Part shown: positions 1 to 7,617 of the stretch, in pieces
How positions within the stretch are numbered: position 1 is the first letter of the stretch
Layout: each line of letters begins with the position of its first letter
Source: Chryseosolibacter sp964551035
Lineage (GTDB): Bacteria > Bacteroidota > Bacteroidia > Cytophagales > Cyclobacteriaceae
NCBI GenBank assembly: GCA_964551035.1
Contig: CAZKBK010000005.1
Location: forward strand, 1 to 64,000
Reading direction: 5' to 3'
Length of the DNA stretch: 64,000 bases
Position numbers and translations under genes: made by a program
Notes under the pieces: generated by a model
Seen by the model: only the letters and a program-made list of their open reading frames with translations
Databases searched by the model: none
Told to the model about the DNA's origin: nothing

Positions 1-657
1 AGACTCATTTATCACAATTTCAAAACGGAAGCAAGGAGCAGGCGACGTGTCGAATTACTCATGAAGGAACTACACCATCGTATGAAAAATAATCTCCAAC
101 TGCTCTCTAGTATTTTCACGTTGCAGGCACAAAGACTCTCCGATCACCGGGCCGTCGAAGCCATCAAGAGCGGTGAAAGCAGAGTAAATGCTATGGCTCT
201 TATTCATAGAAAACTTTACCAGAATGATGAAAACAGAAACATCAATCTTAACGAGTATATCACCGAATTGGTTGAGTACCTTGTGCATTCGTATGGATAT
301 ACGGAAAAGAACCTTGACCTGAGCCTGAAAATTGAACCTGATCTCGATGTCGATGTCGATAAGGCGATCCCGGTAGGCCTCATCCTGAACGAAATTGTGA
401 GCAATTCGTTCAAGCACGCCTACAACGGTGATCTGCACCCGGCACTGGGAATAAGCGCGGCGATGACGACAAAAAGACACCTCCGGCTTGAGGTCAATGA
501 CAATGGCCAGGGTATACCGGAGGACAAGTTCTCAGGATCATCGCATTCGTTCGGCCTTAGTATGATTGGCCTACTTGCACGGCAGCTTCGCGGAAACGTG
601 GAGATCCGTGGGAACAATGGAACACACTTTTACCTGAACATACCGATTTCACCATGA
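1..657 (+). CDS. Sensor histidine kinase, HisKA_2 type (5' end outside window)
   Basis: The reading frame is open from base 1, so the sensory N-terminus lies upstream of the window; an internal ATG at 61 is not the real start. The visible part is the dimerisation and catalytic core of a HisKA_2-family kinase: the phosphoacceptor box ELHHRMKNNLQ, the N box NEIVSNSFKHA, the G1 box DNGQGIP and a G2-like GLSMIGLLARQLRG. Such kinases autophosphorylate on the first His of the HHR motif and pass phosphate to a partner regulator. The stop codon overlaps the start of the LytTR response regulator (ATGA), so the two are co-translated and very probably a pair. No membrane segment is visible in this part, and the input signal cannot be guessed. 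Confidence 0.92.
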   Translation, partial: RLIYHNFKTEARSRRRVELLMKELHHRMKNNLQLLSSIFTLQAQRLSDHRAVEAIKSGESRVNAMALIHRKLYQNDENRNINLNEYITELVEYLVHSYGYTEKNLDLSLKIEPDLDVDVDKAIPVGLILNEIVSNSFKHAYNGDLHPALGISAAMTTKRHLRLEVNDNGQGIPEDKFSGSSHSFGLSMIGLLARQLRGNVEIRGNNGTHFYLNIPISP

Positions 658-1373
658 AAGAAACGATCCGGGTTCTTATCGTAGAAGATCAGCTCCTTGT
701 CGCCCAAGGCATTGCCGGGATACTGCAAAAGCACGGCATTGAAACCACCGGAATATGCGAGCGTGGCGAGGACGTTTTGCATGCTGTCCAGAAATCCGCG
801 CCCGATCTCATCCTGATGGATATTGAACTGGCTGGAAAGGTCGACGGAATTACCGCGGCGCGCATGCTCGGCAAGCAATTCGACATCCCTGTAATATACC
901 TTAGTGAACACGTCGACCACAAGACCGTCGATCGGGCAAAAGCAACGACGCCGGCAAATTACCTCGCGAAGCCGTTCAATGAAGCCGACCTTATCAGGGC
1001 AATAAATATTGCATTTCACAACGCCAATGCATACGTAAGAAACGCCCCCGTACCAAATCCACATGTTTTCCTCCGCACGGAAAACCAATCCTACGTGAAA
1101 CTTGCCTACGATGAAATCCTTTACCTTAAGGCAGCTCGCGCCTACTGCGAATTGAAAACCACGACGCGCGTGCTAACGTTCTCCAACAGCATGAACCACA
1201 TATTTGAACAGCTCGACAATGGTCATTTTATAAGGGTACACCGATCGTATGTCGTCAACTACAGCATGATAACAGGCCTGAAAGGCAATACGATAATAAT
1301 TGGAAGTGACGAGGTGCCTATGAGCCGCGAATACCGCGACACGCTGATGCACCATCTGAAACTTGTAATGTAG
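654..1373 (+). CDS. LytTR-family response regulator
   Basis: 239 residues with two domains. Residues 5-120 form a receiver domain with the acidic pair (VEDQ), the phosphoacceptor Asp56 in LILMDIEL and the conserved Lys in YLAKPF. Residues ~140-235 form a LytTR DNA-binding domain (LRTENQSYVKL, ILYLKA, FIRVHRSYVVN). LytTR regulators bind direct repeats upstream of target genes. The start codon overlaps the kinase stop by 4 bases, which fixes the start and indicates translational coupling. No LytTR site was recognised nearby; the next gene (TIR protein) starts 85 bases downstream without a visible terminator, so read-through is possible. Confidence 0.93.
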   Translation: MKETIRVLIVEDQLLVAQGIAGILQKHGIETTGICERGEDVLHAVQKSAPDLILMDIELAGKVDGITAARMLGKQFDIPVIYLSEHVDHKTVDRAKATTPANYLAKPFNEADLIRAINIAFHNANAYVRNAPVPNPHVFLRTENQSYVKLAYDEILYLKAARAYCELKTTTRVLTFSNSMNHIFEQLDNGHFIRVHRSYVVNYSMITGLKGNTIIIGSDEVPMSREYRDTLMHHLKLVM

Positions 1374-1458
1374 CTTTCGGAACCTTCTCCTGCCTGTCGG
1401 GAAAGAATCTTATCGCTCAAACCCTCTCTGCTATATCTTCACCGCAAACCGACCGTGA

Positions 1459-2577
1459 ATGGGTAAGCGTAGCTTAAACTATGATGCTTTTGTTTCACAT
1501 GCAGTAGAGGACAAGATTGGGATCACAAATGAACTTTGTGAAAGACTTGAAAAAGCTGGGCTTAAAATCTGGTACTCAGGGAGCGAACTAGGTATCGGCG
1601 ACAGCATCGAAAGATCCGTGTATAAAGGGCTGGACGAATCAGCCTTTGCGATTGTGGTCATTAGCCCTCAATACCTGGAGAAAAAATGGCCCATGCACGA
1701 ATTACACGCACTCCTATACAAGGAAACGAAAGGCGAACAAAAAATCTTGCCCGTACTTCACAACATCACCTTCTCCGAGCTTGTTGTGCGCTTCCCATTC
1801 ATGGCCGACCGTTGGTGCGTCTCTTCATCCAAGGGCATCGGGCAGGTTGCGGACGAAATCGTGAGAAAGATCTATGAAAACCGACCGCTAGAAACAACGT
1901 CAACGAAATCCCTGCGACGCCTGGGAATACCGGTTACCATAGCCGTCGCGTTAGTGCTGGTTTACATTGGCTACGCGGGGTTTGGCCGGCCGGAGGTGCC
2001 AGCAGAGATTATCACGAAAGAAGTCGAGGACCGCATTAAACTTGTCGATCAGGCAATCAGAAACGCACGCATCGGGCAATTGCAACGCTCGGGGGCGGTT
2101 TCCGTTGAGACTGAAGCAATCAAATCCATTTATAATGCCTATCAGGCGCAACAATCCTATTATCGAAACGAGTATGAATTCAACAATGGTTTTACAATAA
2201 TCCGCGCGAAAAAAAATGTTCAGAAAGCGCTGGCCCTCAGCGTCACCAGCCTTACACCCGAAACCACCTATGGGATGCCCCTGGCCTCCTTCTACCTGCT
2301 TGGAAGCAAAGAAGCCGGAGACGTCCGCTACGCAATCGTAAACGGGGAGAAAGCATCATTTCGGATAGGCGAAAGTACAATGATCAATGATTCGACATTT
2401 ACCGTCGATATCGTTTACGAAACAAATAACATCCGCTACATTGAGGTTTCGCTCGATTTTGCCGAAAGTACCCGGGGTACGCGCCGGCATACGATGACGT
2501 TATGGGGCTTCTTACCCACGGAGACATTACGGTTCCTGTTCAGACAAAACCGCTGGGTATTGACGGATGTGAAGTAA
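1459..2577 (+). CDS. Membrane-anchored TIR-domain protein
   Basis: 372 residues. Residues 7-135 are a bacterial TIR domain: YDAFVSHAVEDK at the start, the BB-loop region LGIGDSIERSV, VVISPQYLEKKWPMHEL with Glu81 in the position of the catalytic glutamate of NADase TIR domains, and a WCVSS segment near the end. One hydrophobic helix follows at about 152-172 (IPVTIAVALVLVYIGYAGF). The remaining ~200 residues would lie on the other side of the inner membrane and match no family I recognise. The protein could be a signalling or abortive-infection effector with its own extracytoplasmic sensor; that is inference. The upstream gene pair is a two-component system. The start is taken at the ATG six codons before YDAF. 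Confidence 0.85.
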   Translation: MGKRSLNYDAFVSHAVEDKIGITNELCERLEKAGLKIWYSGSELGIGDSIERSVYKGLDESAFAIVVISPQYLEKKWPMHELHALLYKETKGEQKILPVLHNITFSELVVRFPFMADRWCVSSSKGIGQVADEIVRKIYENRPLETTSTKSLRRLGIPVTIAVALVLVYIGYAGFGRPEVPAEIITKEVEDRIKLVDQAIRNARIGQLQRSGAVSVETEAIKSIYNAYQAQQSYYRNEYEFNNGFTIIRAKKNVQKALALSVTSLTPETTYGMPLASFYLLGSKEAGDVRYAIVNGEKASFRIGESTMINDSTFTVDIVYETNNIRYIEVSLDFAESTRGTRRHTMTLWGFLPTETLRFLFRQNRWVLTDVK

Positions 2578-2684
2578 CCAGGGAAACGCTGTCATCGCTA
2601 CCGGAAAGGAATTTGCACTGATGGGAAAAGCCATGCCCGCAGGGTGTGACTATTCATTACTATTACAGGTCAAACATATCGCCT

Positions 2685-3089
2685 ATGCGCCTCTTATCAC
2701 CACGTTCTGCGGCTGTCGTATTACTGATTGCAGTTATGGCGGTCGCATGCGATGCGGACGCCCAAGCCGTCTATGTTACCAAGACCGGGAAAAAGTATCA
2801 TCGCGAGTCGTGCCGTTACCTTCGCTACAGCAAGATCGAAATCGACCTGAAGGAAGCAAAATTGCTGTATACCCCTTGCAGCGTATGCAACCCCACTACA
2901 AAAAAAGACGCACAACCCGCATCAGCCGCTGGGGCAGCCGGTACAAATGTTCAAAAGCCAGTACAGCACGCGCCTCCCAGAAAGATCACGGCGACGCAAT
3001 GCACAGCCACAACCAAGGCCGGCACGCGTTGCAAGCGAACCACAACCGATTCCAGCAGAAAATGCTGGCAACATCAACAACCGGATTAA
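2685..3089 (+). CDS. Small secreted protein with two Cys-rich putative zinc motifs
   Basis: The start chosen at 2685 gives a clean signal peptide (MRLLSPRSAAVVLLIAVMAV, cleavage probably after ADAQA); an upstream in-frame ATG at 2646 would bury it. The mature part has a compact motif YHRESCRYLRYS ... TPCSVCNP, the His/Cys pattern of a small domain found attached to secreted nucleases and Ada-like metal-binding modules. After a low-complexity Ala/Pro linker there is a second motif, QCTATTKAGTRCKR ... CWQH, the pattern of short CxxxT..GxxC..CxxH proteins often annotated near the DUF5763 family. Metal binding is inferred from the ligands. It is followed after 12 bases by a small membrane protein. 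Confidence 0.7.
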   Translation: MRLLSPRSAAVVLLIAVMAVACDADAQAVYVTKTGKKYHRESCRYLRYSKIEIDLKEAKLLYTPCSVCNPTTKKDAQPASAAGAAGTNVQKPVQHAPPRKITATQCTATTKAGTRCKRTTTDSSRKCWQHQQPD

Positions 3090-3101
3090 ACGAACGCCCA
3101 T

Positions 3102-3347
3102 ATGGAAAATCCCGCGTTTTCAATTGTTATATTGCTTGGTTCTTTCGCAGTAGCGTTAGGAATATTCTTTCTTGTCAGGTCGGTACTCCTGTGGTACTGG
3201 AGAGTTGACGACATTGTCAAAAACCAGTCCTGGCAAATCAAACTCCTTACTGAACAAAACGCTCAACTAAGCGATATCAAGGCGCTATTGCAGAAAGTAA
3301 ATAGTACAGACGGTCCACACAAGGCGGCCGCTTCAACATCTCGGTGA
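3102..3347 (+). CDS. Small single-pass membrane protein
   Basis: 81 residues: a hydrophobic helix at residues 6-31 (IVILLGSFAVALGIFFLVRS) followed by a polar, coiled-coil-like tail (LLTEQNAQLSDIKALLQKV). No family is recognised; many Bacteroidota genomes have short proteins of this shape. It sits between the secreted zinc-motif protein and the nuclease-like gene, whose GTG start overlaps this stop (GTGA), so it is likely translated together with that gene. The function is unknown. Confidence 0.65.
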   Translation: MENPAFSIVILLGSFAVALGIFFLVRSVLLWYWRVDDIVKNQSWQIKLLTEQNAQLSDIKALLQKVNSTDGPHKAAASTSR

Positions 3348-4168
3348 ATCGCCCGGTCAACAAATCGGCTATGCTAACACCTTCCAAAAAAACCAAAATG
3401 CTTGCCACTCTCAAGGCCTACCGCAAGCGCTACATCACTGAAGAGCTCGCCGACCTGGATGAATCAGGGACACGGTTGATGATCAATGATTTTCTTACCG
3501 ACATACTCGGATACCAGTCGCTCGAAGAGATCAAGACCGAGTACATGATCCGCGGTACCTATGCGGACTATGTGGTTCAGACGAAAGGCACACGCCACTT
3601 CCTCGTTGAAGTGAAGGCGTTGTCATTCAATCTGTCGGACAAACACCTTCGCCAGGCCGTGAACTATGGCGCCAACGAGGGTATCGAGTGGGCGTTGCTG
3701 ACCAACGGCCGGAGTTTTGAACTCTACAGGATCATCTTTGAAAAACCTATTGATTACAAGAAAGTCATGGAATTTGATCTGGGAGATGCGGCAAGTCTGA
3801 AGAAAATTGTCGACGACCTTCAATTCCTGCACAAGGATGCGGTCAACAAGAAGTCGCTTGATGAGTTATGGAACAAACACTCCGCCCTCGATCCCCATAC
3901 GCTGGCCGGAATTCTATACCTTGACCCGATCTTCAACAGCATCAAACGTGAACTAAAACGAAAGTTCAAATGCAAGTTCGACGATGATGATGTTCGGGAC
4001 GCACTCGGTGTACTCATCGCCAATGCCAATGATCCCGAGAAGATCCGGACCTTCAGGTCACGGCGGCTACGTAAGAGTATCGTCGAGCCGGTCAGGGCGA
4101 TTGTGAGTGAATTGCCAAAGGCCCAGGAGGCGCCGGGTGAGGGTGGCGGTGTTGAGGTAGATAGCTAA
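3344..4168 (+). CDS. Orphan type I restriction HsdR N-terminal-like nuclease
   Basis: 274 residues. The PD-(D/E)XK core is visible: Asp75 in YADYVV, then Glu89-x-Lys91 in FLVEVKAL, and Gln104 in LRQAVNYG, the QxxxY motif of HsdR-type nucleases. The flanking NDFLTDILGY and WALLTNGRSFELYRI are typical of the HsdR_N module. There is no helicase domain, and no hsdM or hsdS gene lies in the window, so this is a free-standing nuclease or decayed nuclease module. Residues ~180-250 are basic and helical. The GTG at 3344 overlaps the preceding stop; an ATG nine codons later is an alternative start. A role in DNA defence is inferred from the domain only. Confidence 0.8.
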   Translation: MNRPVNKSAMLTPSKKTKMLATLKAYRKRYITEELADLDESGTRLMINDFLTDILGYQSLEEIKTEYMIRGTYADYVVQTKGTRHFLVEVKALSFNLSDKHLRQAVNYGANEGIEWALLTNGRSFELYRIIFEKPIDYKKVMEFDLGDAASLKKIVDDLQFLHKDAVNKKSLDELWNKHSALDPHTLAGILYLDPIFNSIKRELKRKFKCKFDDDDVRDALGVLIANANDPEKIRTFRSRRLRKSIVEPVRAIVSELPKAQEAPGEGGGVEVDS

Positions 4169-4213
4169 TGTTGCCGCTCTTTCGTGGAGAACAGACACGT
4201 TTCCGACAACACA

Positions 4214-5164
4214 TCAAATAGTCTTACCGCTCTCCCGCTCCCCAAACACGTCCTGATGCCGCTCCAAATAAAATGCATTGTCACCGTTCAGCTTTCTGAT
4301 CCGCTCCCTGCCGGTGACGCCGAGCTTGAGATATTCGTCGTGGTCGATACTTTGGGAGAGTACGATGCCGCCCGTTTTTTCGAAGGTGATCAGGTGCCGG
4401 TCGAAGAGGGCGTCGTAGGTGGGAGAAAGAAGGATACCGTTGCTGACGTCGAGGCGCTCGTCGCTGGTGGCGTCTTTCCAGGGGTGGATGTGTGAGGCGA
4501 TAAGCACACGGGAGTCACGGAAGCCGGTGACAGCGCATTTGTTCTCCCACCGGTTGATAATACTCTTGCGGTATGCGCCCTGACCAACCCGGGAAAGCAC
4601 CAGCCCCGACCGCTCCGTGATGTTCGGTCGAAGGTATTCGAGTCCCGACTCCGCTACCATGCTGAGGTTGTCAAGCCGGTAGTCGAGTTGCGTGCCAACG
4701 CGTTGGAAGAAGAACTTGATTCCGCGACGTTGCTCCCCGCTTCTGTCAGGAATCGCTTCGTAGTCGAAGTCCAATAAGACCAATTCGCTGATGAATCTCA
4801 CAAAAGCTTTGCGTGTCTGTTCAAAAAGAAACACGCGCTTGCCATTTCTCACATGGTCGCGGAGACCGAGATTTCCCATTTTAAACTCCATGTTACCCAA
4901 CTGCCCTTCTCCTGTGTAGGAGAATACCTTTGGATTTTCCCACGTGTCCTTGTATCCATGCTGATGCCCTGCGGCTCCCGTAAAAATAAAAATGTAAGGG
5001 TGTTTGCCGGACGGCGAAATACCTCCCTGCCGGTTGCCGCCGAACCGGTCATGAATATCGCTTCGTTTGTACTCGCGATTCTCAATGAAAAGTGGCGTCG
5101 TCAGGTCCACCGGGGTCGTTGTTGTTTCGGGAGTTGTTCTTGAAACTAAGAAAGTGGGGAACAA
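4214..5164 (-). CDS. HNH endonuclease-domain protein with N-terminal DNA-recognition-like module
   Basis: 316 residues. The N-terminal ~130 residues (RSDIHDRFGGNRQGGISPS, FTYTG-like FSYTGEGQLGNM, RVFLFE) resemble the SRA/EVE-like recognition modules found in front of HNH nucleases of modification-dependent restriction enzymes. The C-terminal third has the HNH core: NKCAVTGFRDSRVLIASHI with Cys and His ligands, then LSPTYDALFDRHLI. A standalone enzyme of this type may cut modified or foreign DNA; that is family inference. It is transcribed leftward, 33 bases behind the NUDIX gene, probably as one unit. The exact start is uncertain because the first ~20 residues are low-complexity. Confidence 0.75.
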   Translation of the reverse strand: MFPTFLVSRTTPETTTTPVDLTTPLFIENREYKRSDIHDRFGGNRQGGISPSGKHPYIFIFTGAAGHQHGYKDTWENPKVFSYTGEGQLGNMEFKMGNLGLRDHVRNGKRVFLFEQTRKAFVRFISELVLLDFDYEAIPDRSGEQRRGIKFFFQRVGTQLDYRLDNLSMVAESGLEYLRPNITERSGLVLSRVGQGAYRKSIINRWENKCAVTGFRDSRVLIASHIHPWKDATSDERLDVSNGILLSPTYDALFDRHLITFEKTGGIVLSQSIDHDEYLKLGVTGRERIRKLNGDNAFYLERHQDVFGERESGKTI

Positions 5165-5197
5165 GTGTCAAGGAAAACCTGACTCGTCTGGCGTGGC

Positions 5198-5617
5198 TTA
5201 CGAGTCCTCGGGCGCCAGGCACCACGCCCTTTCCCGATTGGAGCGGATGAAATGCTGTACTACGGGAATATCGGCCGCGGCCCAATCGATAGATTCCAGG
5301 TCACCAAGGTGTAACCATATATATTGAGTGTGCTCTTTTAACGCGATCTCACCAGCGACGTAAGCGGCGACGAACGGGATGAGCCTAATCCGGAACCGCT
5401 CATAGTCGTGTTCGACCGGAGGCAGCGTGCCAGTGATGCGGATGTCGATATTCAGTTCTTCGCGGATCTCCCTGGTGATGCAGTCTGTGGGGGATTCGTC
5501 GGCCTCGACCTTCCCGCCTGGGAATTCCCATTTCAGGGGGAGGTTCATCGTAGCACTGCGTTGTGTCGCCAGTATGCGGTTGTCTTTAATGATGATGGCG
5601 CAGGTAACGTCGAGCAT
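5198..5617 (-). CDS. mutT: NUDIX hydrolase, MutT / 8-oxo-dGTP diphosphatase type
   Basis: 139 residues from the ATG at 5617, just before the first strand (MLDVTCAIIIKDNRILATQR); longer in-frame starts upstream read through non-coding-looking sequence. The NUDIX box is complete in its catalytic part, GGKVEADESPTDCITREIREE, with Asn replacing the final Gly. The preceding LKWEFPGGK is typical of MutT. MutT cleaves 8-oxo-dGTP to the monophosphate and so prevents mutation. The gene lies directly upstream of, and in the same direction as, the HNH gene. Confidence 0.88.
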   Translation of the reverse strand: MLDVTCAIIIKDNRILATQRSATMNLPLKWEFPGGKVEADESPTDCITREIREELNIDIRITGTLPPVEHDYERFRIRLIPFVAAYVAGEIALKEHTQYIWLHLGDLESIDWAAADIPVVQHFIRSNRERAWCLAPEDS

Positions 5618-5793
5618 GGATGGCGGTGATGGCTGCTGGAAGTTAGAAAGATAGAGCGGATGGTGAAACCTTATTCGGGTGAACGTCGAGTCATTGGGGA
5701 GGATTGACAAAGGATAGGTGGAGACCATTCTTCCGCCGAGACGTCGACGGCACGGAGAGACTGAGTCGACCCGGGCATCAGGCGACAGGCAGG

Positions 5794-5867
5794 GATACAA
5801 GTCCGCTCAGCTACCGGGCTTTCGACACAGCGCAAAGTGTCTGCCTTGCGCGCCATGAGCGGGCATC
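5794..5867. repeat. Short dispersed repeat, copy 1
   Basis: About 74 bp beginning at GATACAAGTC and ending near GAGCGGGCATC. It matches 6150-6223 with roughly ten differences and includes the shared core TGCCTTGCGCGCCATGAGCG. It is non-coding on inspection. Together with the longer repeat it fills the 660-bp stretch between the NUDIX gene and the next gene; nothing else is visible there. Confidence 0.8.
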
Positions 5868-5925
5868 TCCCGATCCACATCCATCTGTGGCGCGGGGCCG
5901 GGGTCCCTGTTGGGTCCTGTTACTA

Positions 5926-6172
5926 AGGTTGATAAGGTTGGTGTTGCTTGTCGTCAAGGGTCATCTTTCAATCCATCCGATCCCCGTCAAGACAGTTTCC
6001 CTGGCGGCGGCCAAAGGCCGGCGCAACCACCCCACCAACTCCCGGTGGCCGAGCTTGTCGAGGCCGCGTAGTGTTCCAACTCCTCGAGAGTCGGGACATG
6101 AGCCATCAATCCATTAGTCCCGGCCAAGACAGTCATCGCGATGTCCGAAGATACAAGCCCGTTCAACTACCG
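5926..6172. repeat. Long dispersed repeat, copy A (~247 bp)
   Basis: This runs from AGGTTGATAAGGTTGG to the CTACCG near 6172 and is about 90% identical to 9084-9331 in the same orientation. Its 3' part merges with the short repeat (6150-6223). No protein-coding pattern is conserved between the copies. Both copies lie immediately next to the 3' ends of genes. Confidence 0.88.
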
Positions 6173-6223
6173 GGCTTTCGGCACAGCTCAAAGTATCTGC
6201 CTTGCGCGCCATGAGCGGGCATC
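6150..6223. repeat. Short dispersed repeat, copy 2
   Basis: This is the second copy of the ~74-bp element seen at 5794-5867. It overlaps the end of long repeat copy A; long repeat copy B shares only its first ~20 bp and then diverges at the CTACCG. Confidence 0.8.
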
Positions 6224-6279
6224 GCCCGGAATGGTTTCCAGTCGGCAGTTGACTAGCCAGCGAGCTGGGATGCAGTGGC

Positions 6280-7047
6280 CTAGCCGAAGTCCACCTGCGT
6301 TCCAATGGCAAACATTCTATTGGGGTGCGTCGCCCTCTCCACGGGAATTGTGCGTTGGTAGTTCCAGATCACGTTGTCGAGAAGTCGCGGCATGATGGTG
6401 TAACCGCTTCTATTCAATTCAGCGGTCGCGGCGTGCAGGATGGCCTGACATTCGTTAACGTTGAAGGTTTGTCCGGTCGCGTCCTTAAGGAAGCGAATGA
6501 TCATCCGGTCTGGTTTGATGAAGTCGTCGTTACCCGACAGCATAAAAAAGTATTTGAGCGATGTGCCGCTGCGCTGGCCCGGAATAGCAGTGATGGCGCG
6601 CTCGAAGCCCGAATCGTTGATAAGCCTGGGGATGTCCTGAAAATACTCCGCGTTATGATCTCTTAACACGTTCAAGAATAGCGAAACGGCTTCTGCTTTG
6701 AGGATCCCGTTGGTCGCTGAGGTACGCTGGCGATTTCCATACACTTCGCGAGCGAGAGCCTCGGGCGTCTTATCCCCGACCATTTTCAGGAACGCCGTCG
6801 TCGAAACCTGGTCCTTGGTATCGGGCACTACGCCGTGTTCACTGGCATCCTGCGTGATGTTGTAATAGCTGCAAACCCTCTTGAGCGTATTTGTTACCGC
6901 TTCGTACCGCACACCGATAGAAAAGACGGCGTCAATAACACAAAGAGGCATCGAACCTTTGTAATATTCATTTCCGAGCTTCGCGTTGACAAGAGGAAGC
7001 TTTTGGGAGCAATAGTTTGCGACCGCAGCGATTGTTTGAGGGTCCAT
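6280..7047 (-). CDS. Conserved hypothetical, HhH-GPD-like fold suspected
   Basis: 255 residues, no signal peptide or membrane helix. I do not recognise an assigned function. Residues ~140-215 contain GFERAITAIPGQRSGTSLKY, FMLSGNDDFIKPDRMIIRF, which follows the layout of helix-hairpin-helix DNA glycosylases (a G-x-G turn, then a helix, then a conserved Asp in KPDRM). The N-terminal YYKGSMPLCVIDAVFSIGVRY is a conserved-looking motif. DNA binding or base excision is therefore plausible but unproven. It is transcribed leftward and ends 57 bases from the short repeat. Confidence 0.6.
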   Translation of the reverse strand: MDPQTIAAVANYCSQKLPLVNAKLGNEYYKGSMPLCVIDAVFSIGVRYEAVTNTLKRVCSYYNITQDASEHGVVPDTKDQVSTTAFLKMVGDKTPEALAREVYGNRQRTSATNGILKAEAVSLFLNVLRDHNAEYFQDIPRLINDSGFERAITAIPGQRSGTSLKYFFMLSGNDDFIKPDRMIIRFLKDATGQTFNVNECQAILHAATAELNRSGYTIMPRLLDNVIWNYQRTIPVERATHPNRMFAIGTQVDFG

Positions 7048-7617
7048 ATCGAAATAGGGGGTTGGATTGATGATGGAACATTTTCAAGATACCGTATTTT
7101 GTTGAAGCGATCAAGGCGCGTGTTCTTCCCCCTTCGAAGCTGAATCCTGAGCGGGAGGGCGAAGCCCGGAGCGAAGGACCCCGTTCGGTGTGGCCTGCGA
7201 GTAGGACGAAGACCCGACCGGTCGTATGTGCCCCGATCGACGAGCAGTGGTCAGCACTTCGTAGCTTCGGGGTGCCCCTTCGACTTCGACCTCAACCAGG
7301 CCATCACCTCCCTCCTGCGCCTCGATGACAACGATGACGAGGTGTTTTCCCGCTATGATGACATCATGGAGAAACACAGCGCGCGGGTCGGATCGGACCG
7401 CCGCTCGGTGAAGACCGAGGCTGCGAACGCGTATGCCGAAATCATGAAGGGAGTGGTTGAGGAGTGACCGGTTATTCTCTATCTAGAAAATTCCGTATTC
7501 AGAATTGCGCGAACCTGGTTTCCCTCTCCTGAATATTTGAACAATGAATAATCAAACCCGATTTGTGGAATCCGATGTCCACGCGCATCCTCATATCAAT
7601 ACCAAACCCTTGCAACG
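7048..7617. other. Intergenic region, probably decayed
   Basis: 570 bases between two divergently oriented genes. It contains short GC-rich inverted stretches around 7140-7260 and a possible gene remnant at 7264-7467. No terminator or clear TAnnTTTG promoter was recognised, although the right part should hold the promoter of the secreted protein at 7618. Confidence 0.4.
7228..7467 (+). pseudogene. Possible remnant of a small helical protein
   Basis: An open frame of 79 codons. The first ~20 codons lie in repeat-like GC-rich sequence; the rest (DLNQAITSLLRLDD, RSVKTEAANAYAEIMKG) has believable helical protein composition and ends in a normal stop. It may be the C-terminal remnant of a larger gene or a short real gene. 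No family is recognised. Confidence 0.25.

Noticed and set aside
2621..3208. 195-codon open frame overlapping the secreted zinc-motif gene
   Set aside because: Its translation is Ser/Arg/Cys-rich with no family pattern; the competing frame has a signal peptide and conserved Cys/His motifs.
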